From positions 1-23,528 of the IMG/VR virus record IMGVR_UViG_3300025626_000131: a stretch of DNA of 23,528 nt. One strand, 5' to 3'. The notes under the pieces are model-generated. The model was given only the letters and a program-made list of their open reading frames with translations, ran no database searches and had not been told where the DNA came from. Every line of letters begins with the position of its first letter. The stretch's first letter is position 1. Below, in pieces: positions 7,577 to 13,717 of the stretch. This DNA comes from a virus. The position numbers and the translations under genes are program-made.

Positions 7577-7956
7577 GCCAACCTCAAATTTGGTAAATCT
7601 TCCTCAAGCACTACATCCGGGGTAGCCGGATCTTTCCGCATATCTACAATAAATTTGTGGATTGCAGCTTCGACATAGTGGACAGCGACAGACCACTCCA
7701 TCTGGCCTTCCTTATCTGCTATGTCCTCTTCTGTAGGCATCAACTTAGTCTCGTTCATGTCTGGCTCCCACTCAGATGGCATTGTACTATCCGTTATATT
7801 ATCAGACTGCGGCTTACTGTCAATGATCTGTAGCCCACAGGAGCTACAGATCTTTTTAAGTTTTGGCACAAGCTGCGTTTCAACAGATGCCCCGCACTTG
7901 GGGCATCGTCCTGCGCCCAACTTTTTCTGCCAAGACCCATCACCTTTTATGATCAT
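7552..7956 (-). CDS. Zinc-ribbon protein of unknown function
   Basis: A 134-residue protein from the ATG at 7956. Near the N-terminus two CxxC knuckles (CPKCG and, 16 residues further, CSSCG) form a classical zinc ribbon. A charged linker follows, then a helical C-terminal half (EWSVAVHYVEAAIHKFIVDM). An in-frame TTG at 7962 is also possible and better spaced from the GGGGAG at about 7970, so the start is uncertain by two residues. The gene follows its upstream neighbour by 2 bases. Zinc ribbons of this kind commonly mediate nucleic-acid or RNA polymerase contacts, but nothing here fixes a target. Confidence 0.75.
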   Translation of the reverse strand: MIIKGDGSWQKKLGAGRCPKCGASVETQLVPKLKKICSSCGLQIIDSKPQSDNITDSTMPSEWEPDMNETKLMPTEEDIADKEGQMEWSVAVHYVEAAIHKFIVDMRKDPATPDVVLEEDLPNLRLAWNRILRG

Positions 7957-7958
7957 AC

Positions 7959-8225
7959 TCAATGTTTTGTCTCCCCATTTTCTTCGGCTTTCATTAACTC
8001 GTTTGATGCGTGTGCAGAAGCATTCATGATCGCGGTGGAAAGCAAGTAGCTTACATAATGCGGATCATCCTTGTTGGTGTTCAGCATCAGCATCATGCCT
8101 GCTGTGATGAGAAGAAACGAAGCCGTGTCAGGGTCAATGTTCAACTCTTTAAAATCATCGAGCAAAGCCTCTAGTTTGTTTCCGGCCTCTGCCTCTTCTT
8201 TTGACGCTTCTTCTTTCATATACAT
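7959..8225 (-). CDS. Unknown helical protein (88 aa)
   Basis: The product from the ATG at 8225 begins MYMKEEASKEEAEAGNKLEA. It has an acidic N-terminal helix, a hydrophobic segment (SFLLITAGMMLMLN) and a second hydrophobic stretch (VSYLLSTAIMNASA), which could pack as a helical bundle or be weakly membrane associated. I preferred this start over the upstream TTG at 8285 because AGGGGT precedes it and the upstream gene ends only 4 bases before it. No family recognised. Confidence 0.7.
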   Translation of the reverse strand: MYMKEEASKEEAEAGNKLEALLDDFKELNIDPDTASFLLITAGMMLMLNTNKDDPHYVSYLLSTAIMNASAHASNELMKAEENGETKH

Positions 8226-8229
8226 TTTC

Positions 8230-8427
8230 TTACCCCTTTCGACTGAACGTACCGAACCGTACATTCTCAGCGATGCGCTTTGCATCTTTTTGTGCTTTGG
8301 TTAGCGGTGCATCCCCCTGATTCAGGGATGAAACCCCACCCATACGCGACATGACTTCGGTTGCCGGTCGGAAAATACGACCAATGTCTGGCTCGTTAAC
8401 CGCCGCTGGATCATCTTCAAAACCCAT
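8230..8427 (-). CDS. Unknown small protein (65 aa)
   Basis: A 65-residue protein beginning MGFEDDPAAVNEPDIGRIFR. It has a proline-rich acidic start and a basic C-terminal helix (LTKAQKDAKRIAENVRFGTF). The AAGGAG ribosome binding site is placed at the end of the preceding gene, and the stop lies 4 bases before the next start. Function not recognised. The charge distribution would suit a nucleic-acid or capsid-associated miniprotein, but that is not evidence. Confidence 0.68.
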   Translation of the reverse strand: MGFEDDPAAVNEPDIGRIFRPATEVMSRMGGVSSLNQGDAPLTKAQKDAKRIAENVRFGTFSRKG

Positions 8428-8429
8428 TG

Positions 8430-8693
8430 TTAAATGCTCCTTGTATTAACGTGGTAAATATCACTTTCAGTCCGCTTTCCTCTCAGGTTCTTGACTGATC
8501 GTAGCATTCTATTTCTGGCTAGGCTTGTCGCGTTTCGCTTACTCTTTGCTCGAATCTTGAACACTCGAAGATACTCCATACCAAAGACAACCTCGAAAGT
8601 ACCAGTCCTTTCATAGGACTGCTTGTCCTCGTACATTGCAGTCTTGCCACCCACCAAGAATTCCGAAATGTTCGGTACAGTATCAGGCTTCAT
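8430..8693 (-). CDS. Unknown basic protein (87 aa)
   Basis: From the ATG at 8693 the product begins MKPDTVPNISEFLVGGKTAM. It continues into a beta-rich part (RTGTFEVVFGMEYLRVFKIR) and a very basic helical C-terminus (AKSKRNATSLARNRMLRSVK), suggesting nucleic-acid binding. I rejected the upstream alternative start (8747), because the ATG at 8693 overlaps the previous gene's end by only 11 bases, typical of this operon. No family recognised. Confidence 0.68.
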   Translation of the reverse strand: MKPDTVPNISEFLVGGKTAMYEDKQSYERTGTFEVVFGMEYLRVFKIRAKSKRNATSLARNRMLRSVKNLRGKRTESDIYHVNTRSI

Positions 8694-8829
8694 CGTTCTC
8701 GAGCCTCTGCATCTGCGCCTCTTCCCAAATAGGCAAGTAATATTCACCGTGGATCTCGATCCACGAACCTTTGTCCATATGGAGCGCGTCTTCTTCCATC
8801 TCCATCATCCAACCTTTGACCTTACCCAT
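8683..8829 (-). CDS. Unknown miniprotein (48 aa)
   Basis: A 48-residue acidic protein from the ATG at 8829, beginning MGKVKGWMMEMEEDALHMDK and containing WIEIHGEYYLPIWEEAQMQR. GGAGG lies about 10 bases upstream, and the ATG comes one base after the TAG of the preceding gene. The longer reading from 8874 would run through the upstream gene and lacks comparable ribosome binding support. Function unknown. Confidence 0.65.
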   Translation of the reverse strand: MGKVKGWMMEMEEDALHMDKGSWIEIHGEYYLPIWEEAQMQRLENDEA

Positions 8830-8830
8830 T

Positions 8831-9034
8831 CTATTTATCCTCCCAGCTTGTCCCGCCGTTGTACTTATACCCATGCTTTTGAAACCCCATTGCGATATGG
8901 TTCATGTGTTTCAGCCGCTCTCTGACCTCCCGCTGCGCTGGAGTCTGAATGTCCCCTCGAACCTGCACCCTGCGTTTCGGTGGTACGATCTCCGGAATTT
9001 CCAGAGCCGCTCTCAACTGCTCTTTGCTAACCAT
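8831..9034 (-). CDS. Unknown small basic protein (67 aa)
   Basis: A 67-residue protein beginning MVSKEQLRAALEIPEIVPPK. It is helical and basic in the middle (TPAQREVRERLKHMNHIAMG). The ATG at 9034 directly follows the TAA of the HNH gene, with GGAGG just upstream. Codons for RRVQVRGDIQ are built from three in-phase heptamers (8955-8975) of the family described at 13917-14111. No family recognised. Confidence 0.72.
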   Translation of the reverse strand: MVSKEQLRAALEIPEIVPPKRRVQVRGDIQTPAQREVRERLKHMNHIAMGFQKHGYKYNGGTSWEDK

Positions 9035-10213
9035 TTACCTTTCCTCCTTAACTTTAGTTCTTACACCCTCAAAAACAAATGCTCTGTGATAGGCTAAATA
9101 TTCCTTGCACCTATCCCCTTTCAACAAAACCTTAGTGTTTAACTTTAACCCCAAGGATGACATCAAAGATCCATTAACACCAAACTTTGAACTCATCATC
9201 AAGACACCATCGTCAGTGAAAGAAATGTACCCACAGTCAAAAAGCTTATCAGCATTGGGCGAAAGCAAGAAACCATTTTGTGGATCTACTTTTTCCCCTG
9301 TGTTTTCACATGCTGCGTATGGTTTGATGTGACTAGCAATCAAAAATCTTATGTCACTGATTCCAGTAAAAGGACAGACTGGTCTGTAATTGGTGGCGTT
9401 TATTAGTCTATTTCTAAACATTGTTCTAAGCTTTTTTTCTTCCCGCATCTCTTCTGGTGTTTTGACAGGGTTATCCAGAAGCAAAGACATTAGTTCTTTT
9501 TTATGGTCAATCTGTGGTCTTTTTATTACCTCTGCCTGCACTTTCATTCCGCCGGTTGGCGCATCAGGTTTGGCAGGGGGGTCTTCTGCTAAAGCATCGT
9601 GCCTAATGTTTAAGGACTGCGCGTAGGTGTTTAACTCCACAAGCGAAGCCTGCTGCTGCTCATGACCGCCCTCGATGTATTCTTCTGTGCCAAATACAGC
9701 CAAAAAATTCAAGATCACCTTGGCTCCAATCGGGCTGCAAAGGGTAGCCCTTTGCTCATTGAAAAAAGGAAAGGCAATTGAAAAGAACTTTTTCTCTTCT
9801 TCGGTCAATTCATTTTCTTGATGATAAGGGGACAGGTCTTTAGATAAAATGGTTGACCCCAAGGCATCGCCTGTTGTCTTGATCCCCTTTATTAAACGAA
9901 TAACCTCTGTCCTTTTTCTTAAAGCAACAGGATCAAAAACCTCGTTCCTTATCATCGGGTTTATAATGATCTCAACCTCATTGATATTCTCCGCACAAAT
10001 CCCTGCGGTTATGTCGCCTGTCCGCAGTGCCTCACTGGTAATAAACCAAGGCACGTTGACTGGTGCTGCCGGAGCGCGGTTGCGCCGCACTTCAACTTGA
10101 ACCGCTTTGCGCGCACCACCAACTGATGGCCCTGCGCGTAACTTGCTGGCATCAATATTGCCAAGCGTCAATTTGCTGCCTGATAGGCTTAGTTTTCTTG
10201 GTTTCGATAACAT
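9035..10213 (-). CDS. HNH endonuclease-domain protein with an IF-2-like N-terminus
   Basis: A 392-residue protein. The C-terminal part (about 265-345) is an HNH_2-type domain: RNRLINATNYRPVCPFTG with C280, ASHIKPYA with H295, PQNGFLLSPN with N313, and KLFDCGYISF. Such domains cleave DNA with a single metal ion and occur both in restriction-like enzymes and in phage nucleases. The first 50 residues include SGSKLTL and GGARKAVQVEVRRNRAPAAP, which resembles the IF-2-associated segment (R-S-K-x-V-x-V-E-x-+-+-+-R) of bacterial translation initiation factor 2. The middle, residues 55-250, is unassigned. I chose the ATG at 10213 (GGGGGT upstream, 2 bases after the previous stop) over a TTG at 10225. 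Confidence 0.88.
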   Translation of the reverse strand: MLSKPRKLSLSGSKLTLGNIDASKLRAGPSVGGARKAVQVEVRRNRAPAAPVNVPWFITSEALRTGDITAGICAENINEVEIIINPMIRNEVFDPVALRKRTEVIRLIKGIKTTGDALGSTILSKDLSPYHQENELTEEEKKFFSIAFPFFNEQRATLCSPIGAKVILNFLAVFGTEEYIEGGHEQQQASLVELNTYAQSLNIRHDALAEDPPAKPDAPTGGMKVQAEVIKRPQIDHKKELMSLLLDNPVKTPEEMREEKKLRTMFRNRLINATNYRPVCPFTGISDIRFLIASHIKPYAACENTGEKVDPQNGFLLSPNADKLFDCGYISFTDDGVLMMSSKFGVNGSLMSSLGLKLNTKVLLKGDRCKEYLAYHRAFVFEGVRTKVKEER

Positions 10214-10215
10214 GA

Positions 10216-10419
10216 TTACCCCCAATCCTTTCTGTTTTCCTCTTCATTATAGCCCTTGGTGTAGGCAACAATCTCATCGGCTGACATATCTCGCAACTCG
10301 ATCCTCTGACCTTTGCCTGTCCCCTCTGGATACCAGTGGGGGCTGTAGCTGCGACCATAATACCTGTCCGCCGAACCTCGATCACGCGGACTACCGTGCT
10401 TTGTAGATAGATCAGTCAT
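10216..10419 (-). CDS. Conserved phage/plasmid-type small protein (67 aa)
   Basis: A 67-residue protein beginning MTDLSTKHGSPRDRGSADRY. The pattern KHGSP.DRGSAD.YYGR, PHWYP.GTGKG.RIE, EIVAYTKGY and final KDWG is one I recognise from many uncharacterised phage and plasmid proteins, without a known function. The ATG at 10419 overlaps the end of the previous gene by 8 bases. The first 63 codons of the longer reading are the preceding gene in another frame, so they were excluded. Confidence 0.8.
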   Translation of the reverse strand: MTDLSTKHGSPRDRGSADRYYGRSYSPHWYPEGTGKGQRIELRDMSADEIVAYTKGYNEEENRKDWG

Positions 10420-10690
10420 CGTTGCCCTCCAGATTAAACAGGCGGCGCAGTTGCCACATGCTTTCGTCAAGCTTCTTGACATCAGACATCCACAAATCCT
10501 GACAATCATGCATGCTTTGCATCGCACCGCTGATTGCTTCATAAGCTTCTTTGACTGCGTCTCGTTGCTCTTGCGACAGCTTGTTGATGCCCTTCTGACG
10601 CTCCGCACGATCCTTCACGCGCTGCTTATCCCAATATGCTGACTTCTCTTCCAACGTCCAATCCTGAAAACCCTCTGGTACATTACTCAT
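10412..10690 (-). CDS. Unknown helical protein (92 aa)
   Basis: A 92-residue, almost entirely helical protein (MSNVPEGFQDWTLEEKSAYW, then a charged helix LSQEQRDAVKEAYEAISGAM and a C-terminal helix VKKLDESMWQLRRLFNLEG). The ribosome binding site AGGAG lies 6 bases before the ATG at 10690, and the start overlaps the previous gene's TAA. It probably forms a helical bundle or coiled-coil dimer. No family recognised. Confidence 0.75.
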   Translation of the reverse strand: MSNVPEGFQDWTLEEKSAYWDKQRVKDRAERQKGINKLSQEQRDAVKEAYEAISGAMQSMHDCQDLWMSDVKKLDESMWQLRRLFNLEGNDD

Positions 10691-10823
10691 TGTCTTCTCC
10701 TACCCCTTGAAAAAAAATTGTTAGCTCTTCGTCATCATCGATGTCTTCATCGACAACCTGATAGATTATACCCTTACCATGCACGAGATCGTGAATGGCC
10801 TTAATCAACTCATCCTTAGTCAT
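10683..10823 (-). CDS. Acidic miniprotein (46 aa)
   Basis: A 46-residue ORF beginning MTKDELIKAIHDLVHGKGII and containing the acidic stretch DEDIDDDEEL. The ATG at 10823 overlaps the upstream TGA as TGATG, GGAGG lies about 10 bases upstream, and the stop overlaps the next gene's start by 8 bases. It fills an otherwise empty 130-base gap. The codons IFF cover a run of eight T on the coding strand (10710-10717), which is slippage prone. Function unknown. Confidence 0.7.
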   Translation of the reverse strand: MTKDELIKAIHDLVHGKGIIYQVVDEDIDDDEELTIFFQGVGEDNE

Positions 10824-11050
10824 CAGTCATAATCCTCCACGCTCACATCCTCTGGACGTTTGAAATCAAAATTCTGTGAAGCAGGGTAGTCAGGGTAGTA
10901 TGTCTCGAACGATCCTCCCTCATCCCACTGCACCTCGAGCCGATCATATTTCACATACCAATAATGTGCGTCATCGAGATCACGATCCAAGACCCACTCG
11001 CTGGCCTCTTGATATGTAGCCTTAACAAGCCACTGTTGTTTCTTAGGCAT
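10823..11050 (-). CDS. Unknown aromatic-rich protein (75 aa)
   Basis: A 75-residue protein from the ATG at 11050, beginning MPKKQQWLVKATYQEASEWV. It is rich in Trp, Tyr and Asp (DDAHYWYVKYDRLEVQWDEG), suggesting a small beta-rich fold. GGGAGG lies 8 bases upstream of the ATG, and the start overlaps the previous gene's end by 8 bases. The TTG at 11056 is an unlikely alternative. No family recognised. Confidence 0.72.
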   Translation of the reverse strand: MPKKQQWLVKATYQEASEWVLDRDLDDAHYWYVKYDRLEVQWDEGGSFETYYPDYPASQNFDFKRPEDVSVEDYD

Positions 11051-11468
11051 CTTCAACCTCCCTGCTTTTCACGCGCTTTGCATGACCATAATCGGTTTCG
11101 ATGTTCACGGCATCCATAGCCTTGACCATAAACTCCCCAGACACAGACCAGCGATCCACGCCGCCGTCCAGATTAAGACCACCGCCCTGCGACCAGTCTG
11201 TTCTGTTTAATGTGTCGAGATAGTAGCGGCTAACGAACTGCCCCCGCTCCGCGATGATATCATTCTCATCTGCCATGATCTTGGCGGCAGTCGAGTCCAT
11301 ATCGTAAAACTCGATCAGGGGATTGTCGTCACGATTGAAGCCATGACGATCGTCCTTGTTGTTGTATGTCAGACAATCACCAAGGCCGTAGCTGTCACCC
11401 AGAAACACTGCCCGAACGCACCACCGGATCCCTGACTCAGGATCAATTGATTTATATGTGTAAGCCAT
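11043..11468 (-). CDS. Unknown protein (141 aa)
   Basis: A 141-residue protein beginning MAYTYKSIDPESGIRWCVRA. It contains acidic and aromatic segments (SYGLGDCLTYNNKDDRHGFN) and a glycine-rich patch (WSQGGGLNLDGGVDRWSV). The ATG at 11468 overlaps the preceding TAA as TAATG, and a GGAGG site is present. No known domain is visible. Its place in a run of similar small genes suggests an early or middle phage function. Confidence 0.72.
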   Translation of the reverse strand: MAYTYKSIDPESGIRWCVRAVFLGDSYGLGDCLTYNNKDDRHGFNRDDNPLIEFYDMDSTAAKIMADENDIIAERGQFVSRYYLDTLNRTDWSQGGGLNLDGGVDRWSVSGEFMVKAMDAVNIETDYGHAKRVKSREVEDA

Positions 11469-11875
11469 TAGCAAAATACCTCCTTACCAAATGTACCTAG
11501 TTGAATGATCAGGTCATAGTCATAGGCATCCAGTTGACCAAGGTCACTGAACACCAAGCCCCTGCGATGATCGTCAAGCAGTGCAATGCCCTCGACAATT
11601 ACATCAAAAGAATTCCTGTACCAGCGTGTGGGCTGCGGCTCACCGTCATCCACATGCATGATGATTTCAAAATTCTTCTCGACAATTTCCTTGCCAGACT
11701 TCAGATCGTTGCCGCCAGTGTGGATGTACTCGATCCAGTGGTTGCTGCCACCCTCGAGCGCACCAATCCAAATGCCTTCGGCAATCTCTTCCCACTCCGC
11801 CCTGTTTGGCGAATACACCAAATGAATTGTTGGCACACCAGCGCAACCCATTTGAACTTCTGCATCAATACTCAT
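11468..11875 (-). CDS. Unknown protein with GALEGGSNHWIEY motif (135 aa)
   Basis: A 135-residue acidic protein from the ATG at 11875, beginning MSIDAEVQMGCAGVPTIHLV. The motif EGIWIGALEGGSNHWIEYIH resembles a short G-G-x-N-x-W pattern that I have seen in other uncharacterised phage proteins. An aromatic basic patch (PTRWYRNSFDVIVEGIALL) and an acidic tail follow. GGAGG precedes the ATG, which overlaps the previous TGA as TGATG. Function unknown. Confidence 0.74.
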   Translation of the reverse strand: MSIDAEVQMGCAGVPTIHLVYSPNRAEWEEIAEGIWIGALEGGSNHWIEYIHTGGNDLKSGKEIVEKNFEIIMHVDDGEPQPTRWYRNSFDVIVEGIALLDDHRRGLVFSDLGQLDAYDYDLIIQLGTFGKEVFC

Positions 11876-12078
11876 CACATTACCTCCTTCCAATTACGAA
11901 TGTTTGGCGAGTCGTCTTCCCAGATCTGGCTGGTCTGCTGGTCATACCGCTCCGGACAACCGTCCGCAGCCAGATTAAACATCTCATGCGCCAATGTTTC
12001 TGCGGCCTCGACCGACTCAGCGCGAACCTCGATCTGTTTCCAGACCACCGCATTTATTTCCACAAGATAGGTTTTCAT
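11875..12078 (-). CDS. DpnD/PcfM-like small protein, copy 2
   Basis: A 67-residue protein, MKTYLVEINAVVWKQIEVRA followed by ESVEAAETLAHEMF. The layout (a beta strand starting MK-x-x-x-V, a second strand ending in EV.A, then a helix with AE/EAA) matches the DpnD/PcfM-like domain, a small fold of unknown role. It is a clear paralogue of its upstream neighbour (12075-12257), sharing the MKTYLV start and the VW-x-x-x-E-V core. The ATG at 12078 overlaps the neighbour's TGA as ATGA, and a GGAG site lies 8 bases upstream. Confidence 0.78.
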   Translation of the reverse strand: MKTYLVEINAVVWKQIEVRAESVEAAETLAHEMFNLAADGCPERYDQQTSQIWEDDSPNIRNWKEVM

Positions 12079-12257
12079 TCGCCTGTCTCCTCAATGTCTA
12101 GCCTGTCTAACTCGTCATCAACTTCTGTCGATGGGCAATAATCAGGGTTTTCTGTCCACTGTTTTAAAAACAATGTTTTTGCAGCGTCAGCATCTGCCGC
12201 CTCGACTTCAACTTCATGCCAGACAATCCTTCTGGCCTTCACAAGATAGGTTTTCAT
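12075..12257 (-). CDS. DpnD/PcfM-like small protein, copy 1
   Basis: A 60-residue protein, MKTYLVKARRIVWHEVEVEA followed by ADADAAKTLFLKQW. Together with the gene at 11875-12078 it forms a tandem duplicated pair; the two share the opening six residues, the central VW and the spacing of strand, strand and helix, then diverge at the C-terminus. I chose the ATG at 12257 because it overlaps the previous TGA as ATGA; a GTG at 12269 would add four residues. Family assignment is by pattern only. Confidence 0.77.
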   Translation of the reverse strand: MKTYLVKARRIVWHEVEVEAADADAAKTLFLKQWTENPDYCPSTEVDDELDRLDIEETGE

Positions 12258-12460
12258 TCTATTACCCACCCTTCCTCGATTAACTGATGGGCAATGTCGT
12301 TGGCAAACCGCTGGTCAATGACCAACGCATCACCCCAACGAATATGAAAATCCTTAGTGCCTTCACACGCCTGATCCAAATTGTCCTTGGCTGCACCATT
12401 CAATGGCTGGCACAAGAATATAGAACCGTGGTTCTCGAACCTGTAATCAACTTGCTGCAT
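12254..12460 (-). CDS. Unknown protein (68 aa)
   Basis: A 68-residue protein, MQQVDYRFENHGSIFLCQPL, then helical (GAAKDNLDQACEGTKDFHIR), ending in ANDIAHQLIEEGWVIE. The ATG at 12460 overlaps the previous TAA as TAATG, with AAGGGGG upstream. The opening resembles a beta hairpin packing on helices. No family recognised. Confidence 0.72.
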   Translation of the reverse strand: MQQVDYRFENHGSIFLCQPLNGAAKDNLDQACEGTKDFHIRWGDALVIDQRFANDIAHQLIEEGWVIE

Positions 12461-12675
12461 TACTTCACCCCCTTTGCTGCGCGGATCATTTCGACCACCT
12501 CTTCATAAGAATGCTTCACGGCATAGCCATTGACCGATGCATAATGCTCGACAAAATGCTCGACCGCATTGATCTGCCTTCTGATCCTGCCAGACATAAC
12601 CGAAAACTTTGTGTCGCATAGATAGTAAGAACCACCATCACGAAGCTTAAACTCCAGTTCAATCATCTTATCCAT
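12460..12675 (-). CDS. Unknown protein (71 aa)
   Basis: A 71-residue protein from the ATG at 12675, MDKMIELEFKLRDGGSYYLC, with a second half of helices (QINAVEHFVEHYASVNGYAV). GGAGG lies a few bases upstream inside the preceding gene, whose end it overlaps by 8 bases. Longer readings from 12696 lack a ribosome binding site. Function unknown. Confidence 0.72.
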   Translation of the reverse strand: MDKMIELEFKLRDGGSYYLCDTKFSVMSGRIRRQINAVEHFVEHYASVNGYAVKHSYEEVVEMIRAAKGVK

Positions 12676-12808
12676 TCTTCTTACCTCCATAAGCAATTCG
12701 CTTGGACATAGCCGTCTTCAACCACGCCCGATTGTTAATAGCCAAATGCAAGACCCGCGCACCTAGTGTCGGCTTGCGTAGTCCTACGGTGTAAACCTTT
12801 GATTCCAT
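12668..12808 (-). CDS. Basic miniprotein, first gene of the leftward operon (46 aa)
   Basis: A 46-residue basic protein, MESKVYTVGLRKPTLGARVL, ending in RIAYGGKKNG. The ATG at 12808 has AAGGGG 8 bases upstream. It is the first gene downstream of the promoter-like sequence at 12867-12895, and its end overlaps the next gene by 8 bases. Net charge is strongly positive, compatible with nucleic-acid or ribosome contact, but no family is recognised. Confidence 0.68.
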   Translation of the reverse strand: MESKVYTVGLRKPTLGARVLHLAINNRAWLKTAMSKRIAYGGKKNG

Positions 12809-12866
12809 GTCGTTGCCCCTTGAACCTCGAACCTTGCACCTATATAGTTAGGTGACCTTATAGGAG

Positions 12867-12895
12867 ACCGTATCAGACTTATCCCATATAGTCAA
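12867..12895 (-). promoter_or_regulatory. Candidate leftward promoter of the small-gene operon
   Basis: On the minus strand TTGACT (12890-12895) is followed after 17 bases by TACGGT (12867-12872). The -10 match is weak. The motif TATGGGAT lies directly after the -35 box, as it does in the stronger promoter at 16189-16218. The region faces the gene starting at 12808. Confidence 0.4.
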
Positions 12896-12962
12896 AGCAT
12901 AAAATGCAGGGGCATATAGTGTTTTCTACGGGTTGTGAAAAAATAAAAAAAAAATTGAAAAT

Positions 12963-13044
12963 AGGTGTAACAAACGTAACAGCGTAACAAACCCTTATCC
13001 AGTAACAGTTGTAGCTGTTACACTTCTGTTACACTGTTACACCT
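12963..13044. repeat. Symmetric GTAACA/TGTTAC array: candidate origin or operator cluster
   Basis: Within the 306-base divergent gap 12809-13114, GTAACA occurs at 12967, 12976, 12984 and 13002, and its complement TGTTAC at 13016, 13027 and 13035. The outermost copies form a perfect 10-base inverted repeat, AGGTGTAACA (12963-12972) and TGTTACACCT (13035-13044). The centre (13001-13021) is a hairpin, AGTAACAG against CTGTTAC. An AT-rich tract of mostly A (about 12938-12963) lies on its left. The rest of the gap holds the leftward promoter candidate, heptamers at 12818-12845 and a purine-rich leader before terS, but no gene that I can support. Confidence 0.75.
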
Positions 13045-13114
13045 GTCATTCTCTGTTGATGGTCGCGAGATTGGATTTTTGATTTTAAAAAAATAGAAAG
13101 GCAAAAAAAACACT

Positions 13115-13717
13115 ATGGACACTGACGATAGTTTGCCCAAGAACAAGGGCGGCAGACCCGCTGGACTGACCCAAAGGCAGCGAGAGTTTGCAAAGTTTTA
13201 TGTTGATGGTCGATGGTCTAATGCTGAATGCGCTCGAAAGGCTGGCTATGCTGACGGCAGCGCAGCCCAACACGCAGCCAAGCTGCTCGATGGCAGATCA
13301 TTCCCTGACGTACCCGAATTGATAAAAGAACTACGCGAGGCACGAGAGCGCAAATATGGCGTGACCTTGATGAATCAGTTGAAGCGGTTCGATGAGTTGT
13401 CTCGATCGGCTGAAGAGGCTGGTCAGTTTTCCGCTGCCATCAATGCTGAGAAGATACGTTCGAGCCTTGGTGGTTTGACCATCGATCGGCGCGAGTCAAC
13501 GCACGTTCACCAGCTTGATAATATGTCGCGTGAAGATATCGTGGCGCGACTGTCTGCCATCCGCAAAGAATATCCGAACGCTTTCCCAGAGCCAGAAATG
13601 AAAAGGGTCGAAGATGCCAAAGACAGAACGGTCACTATGGACATCGTTGAAGCAGAATTTACCGAAGAAGAGCCACTTCCAGCGGGTGGAAAATCGGACA
13701 GGGGAGGGGATGCCTGA
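13115..13717 (+). CDS. terS: Terminase small subunit (Terminase_2 type)
   Basis: A 200-residue protein that would recognise phage DNA and present it to the large terminase subunit. The N-terminal pattern GLTQRQREFAKFYVDGRWSN followed by AECARKAGYADGSAAQHAAKLL (residues 18-58) is the helix-turn-helix signature of Terminase_2 proteins. A helical oligomerisation region follows (about 66-120) and the C-terminal 30 residues are acidic and probably contact TerL. The ribosome binding site is weak (AGAAAGG, about 14 bases upstream). Unusually, terL is not next to it but starts at 16407, behind a leftward gene block. Its last 34 codons are also read in another frame by the next gene. Confidence 0.93.
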   Translation: MDTDDSLPKNKGGRPAGLTQRQREFAKFYVDGRWSNAECARKAGYADGSAAQHAAKLLDGRSFPDVPELIKELREARERKYGVTLMNQLKRFDELSRSAEEAGQFSAAINAEKIRSSLGGLTIDRRESTHVHQLDNMSREDIVARLSAIRKEYPNAFPEPEMKRVEDAKDRTVTMDIVEAEFTEEEPLPAGGKSDRGGDA

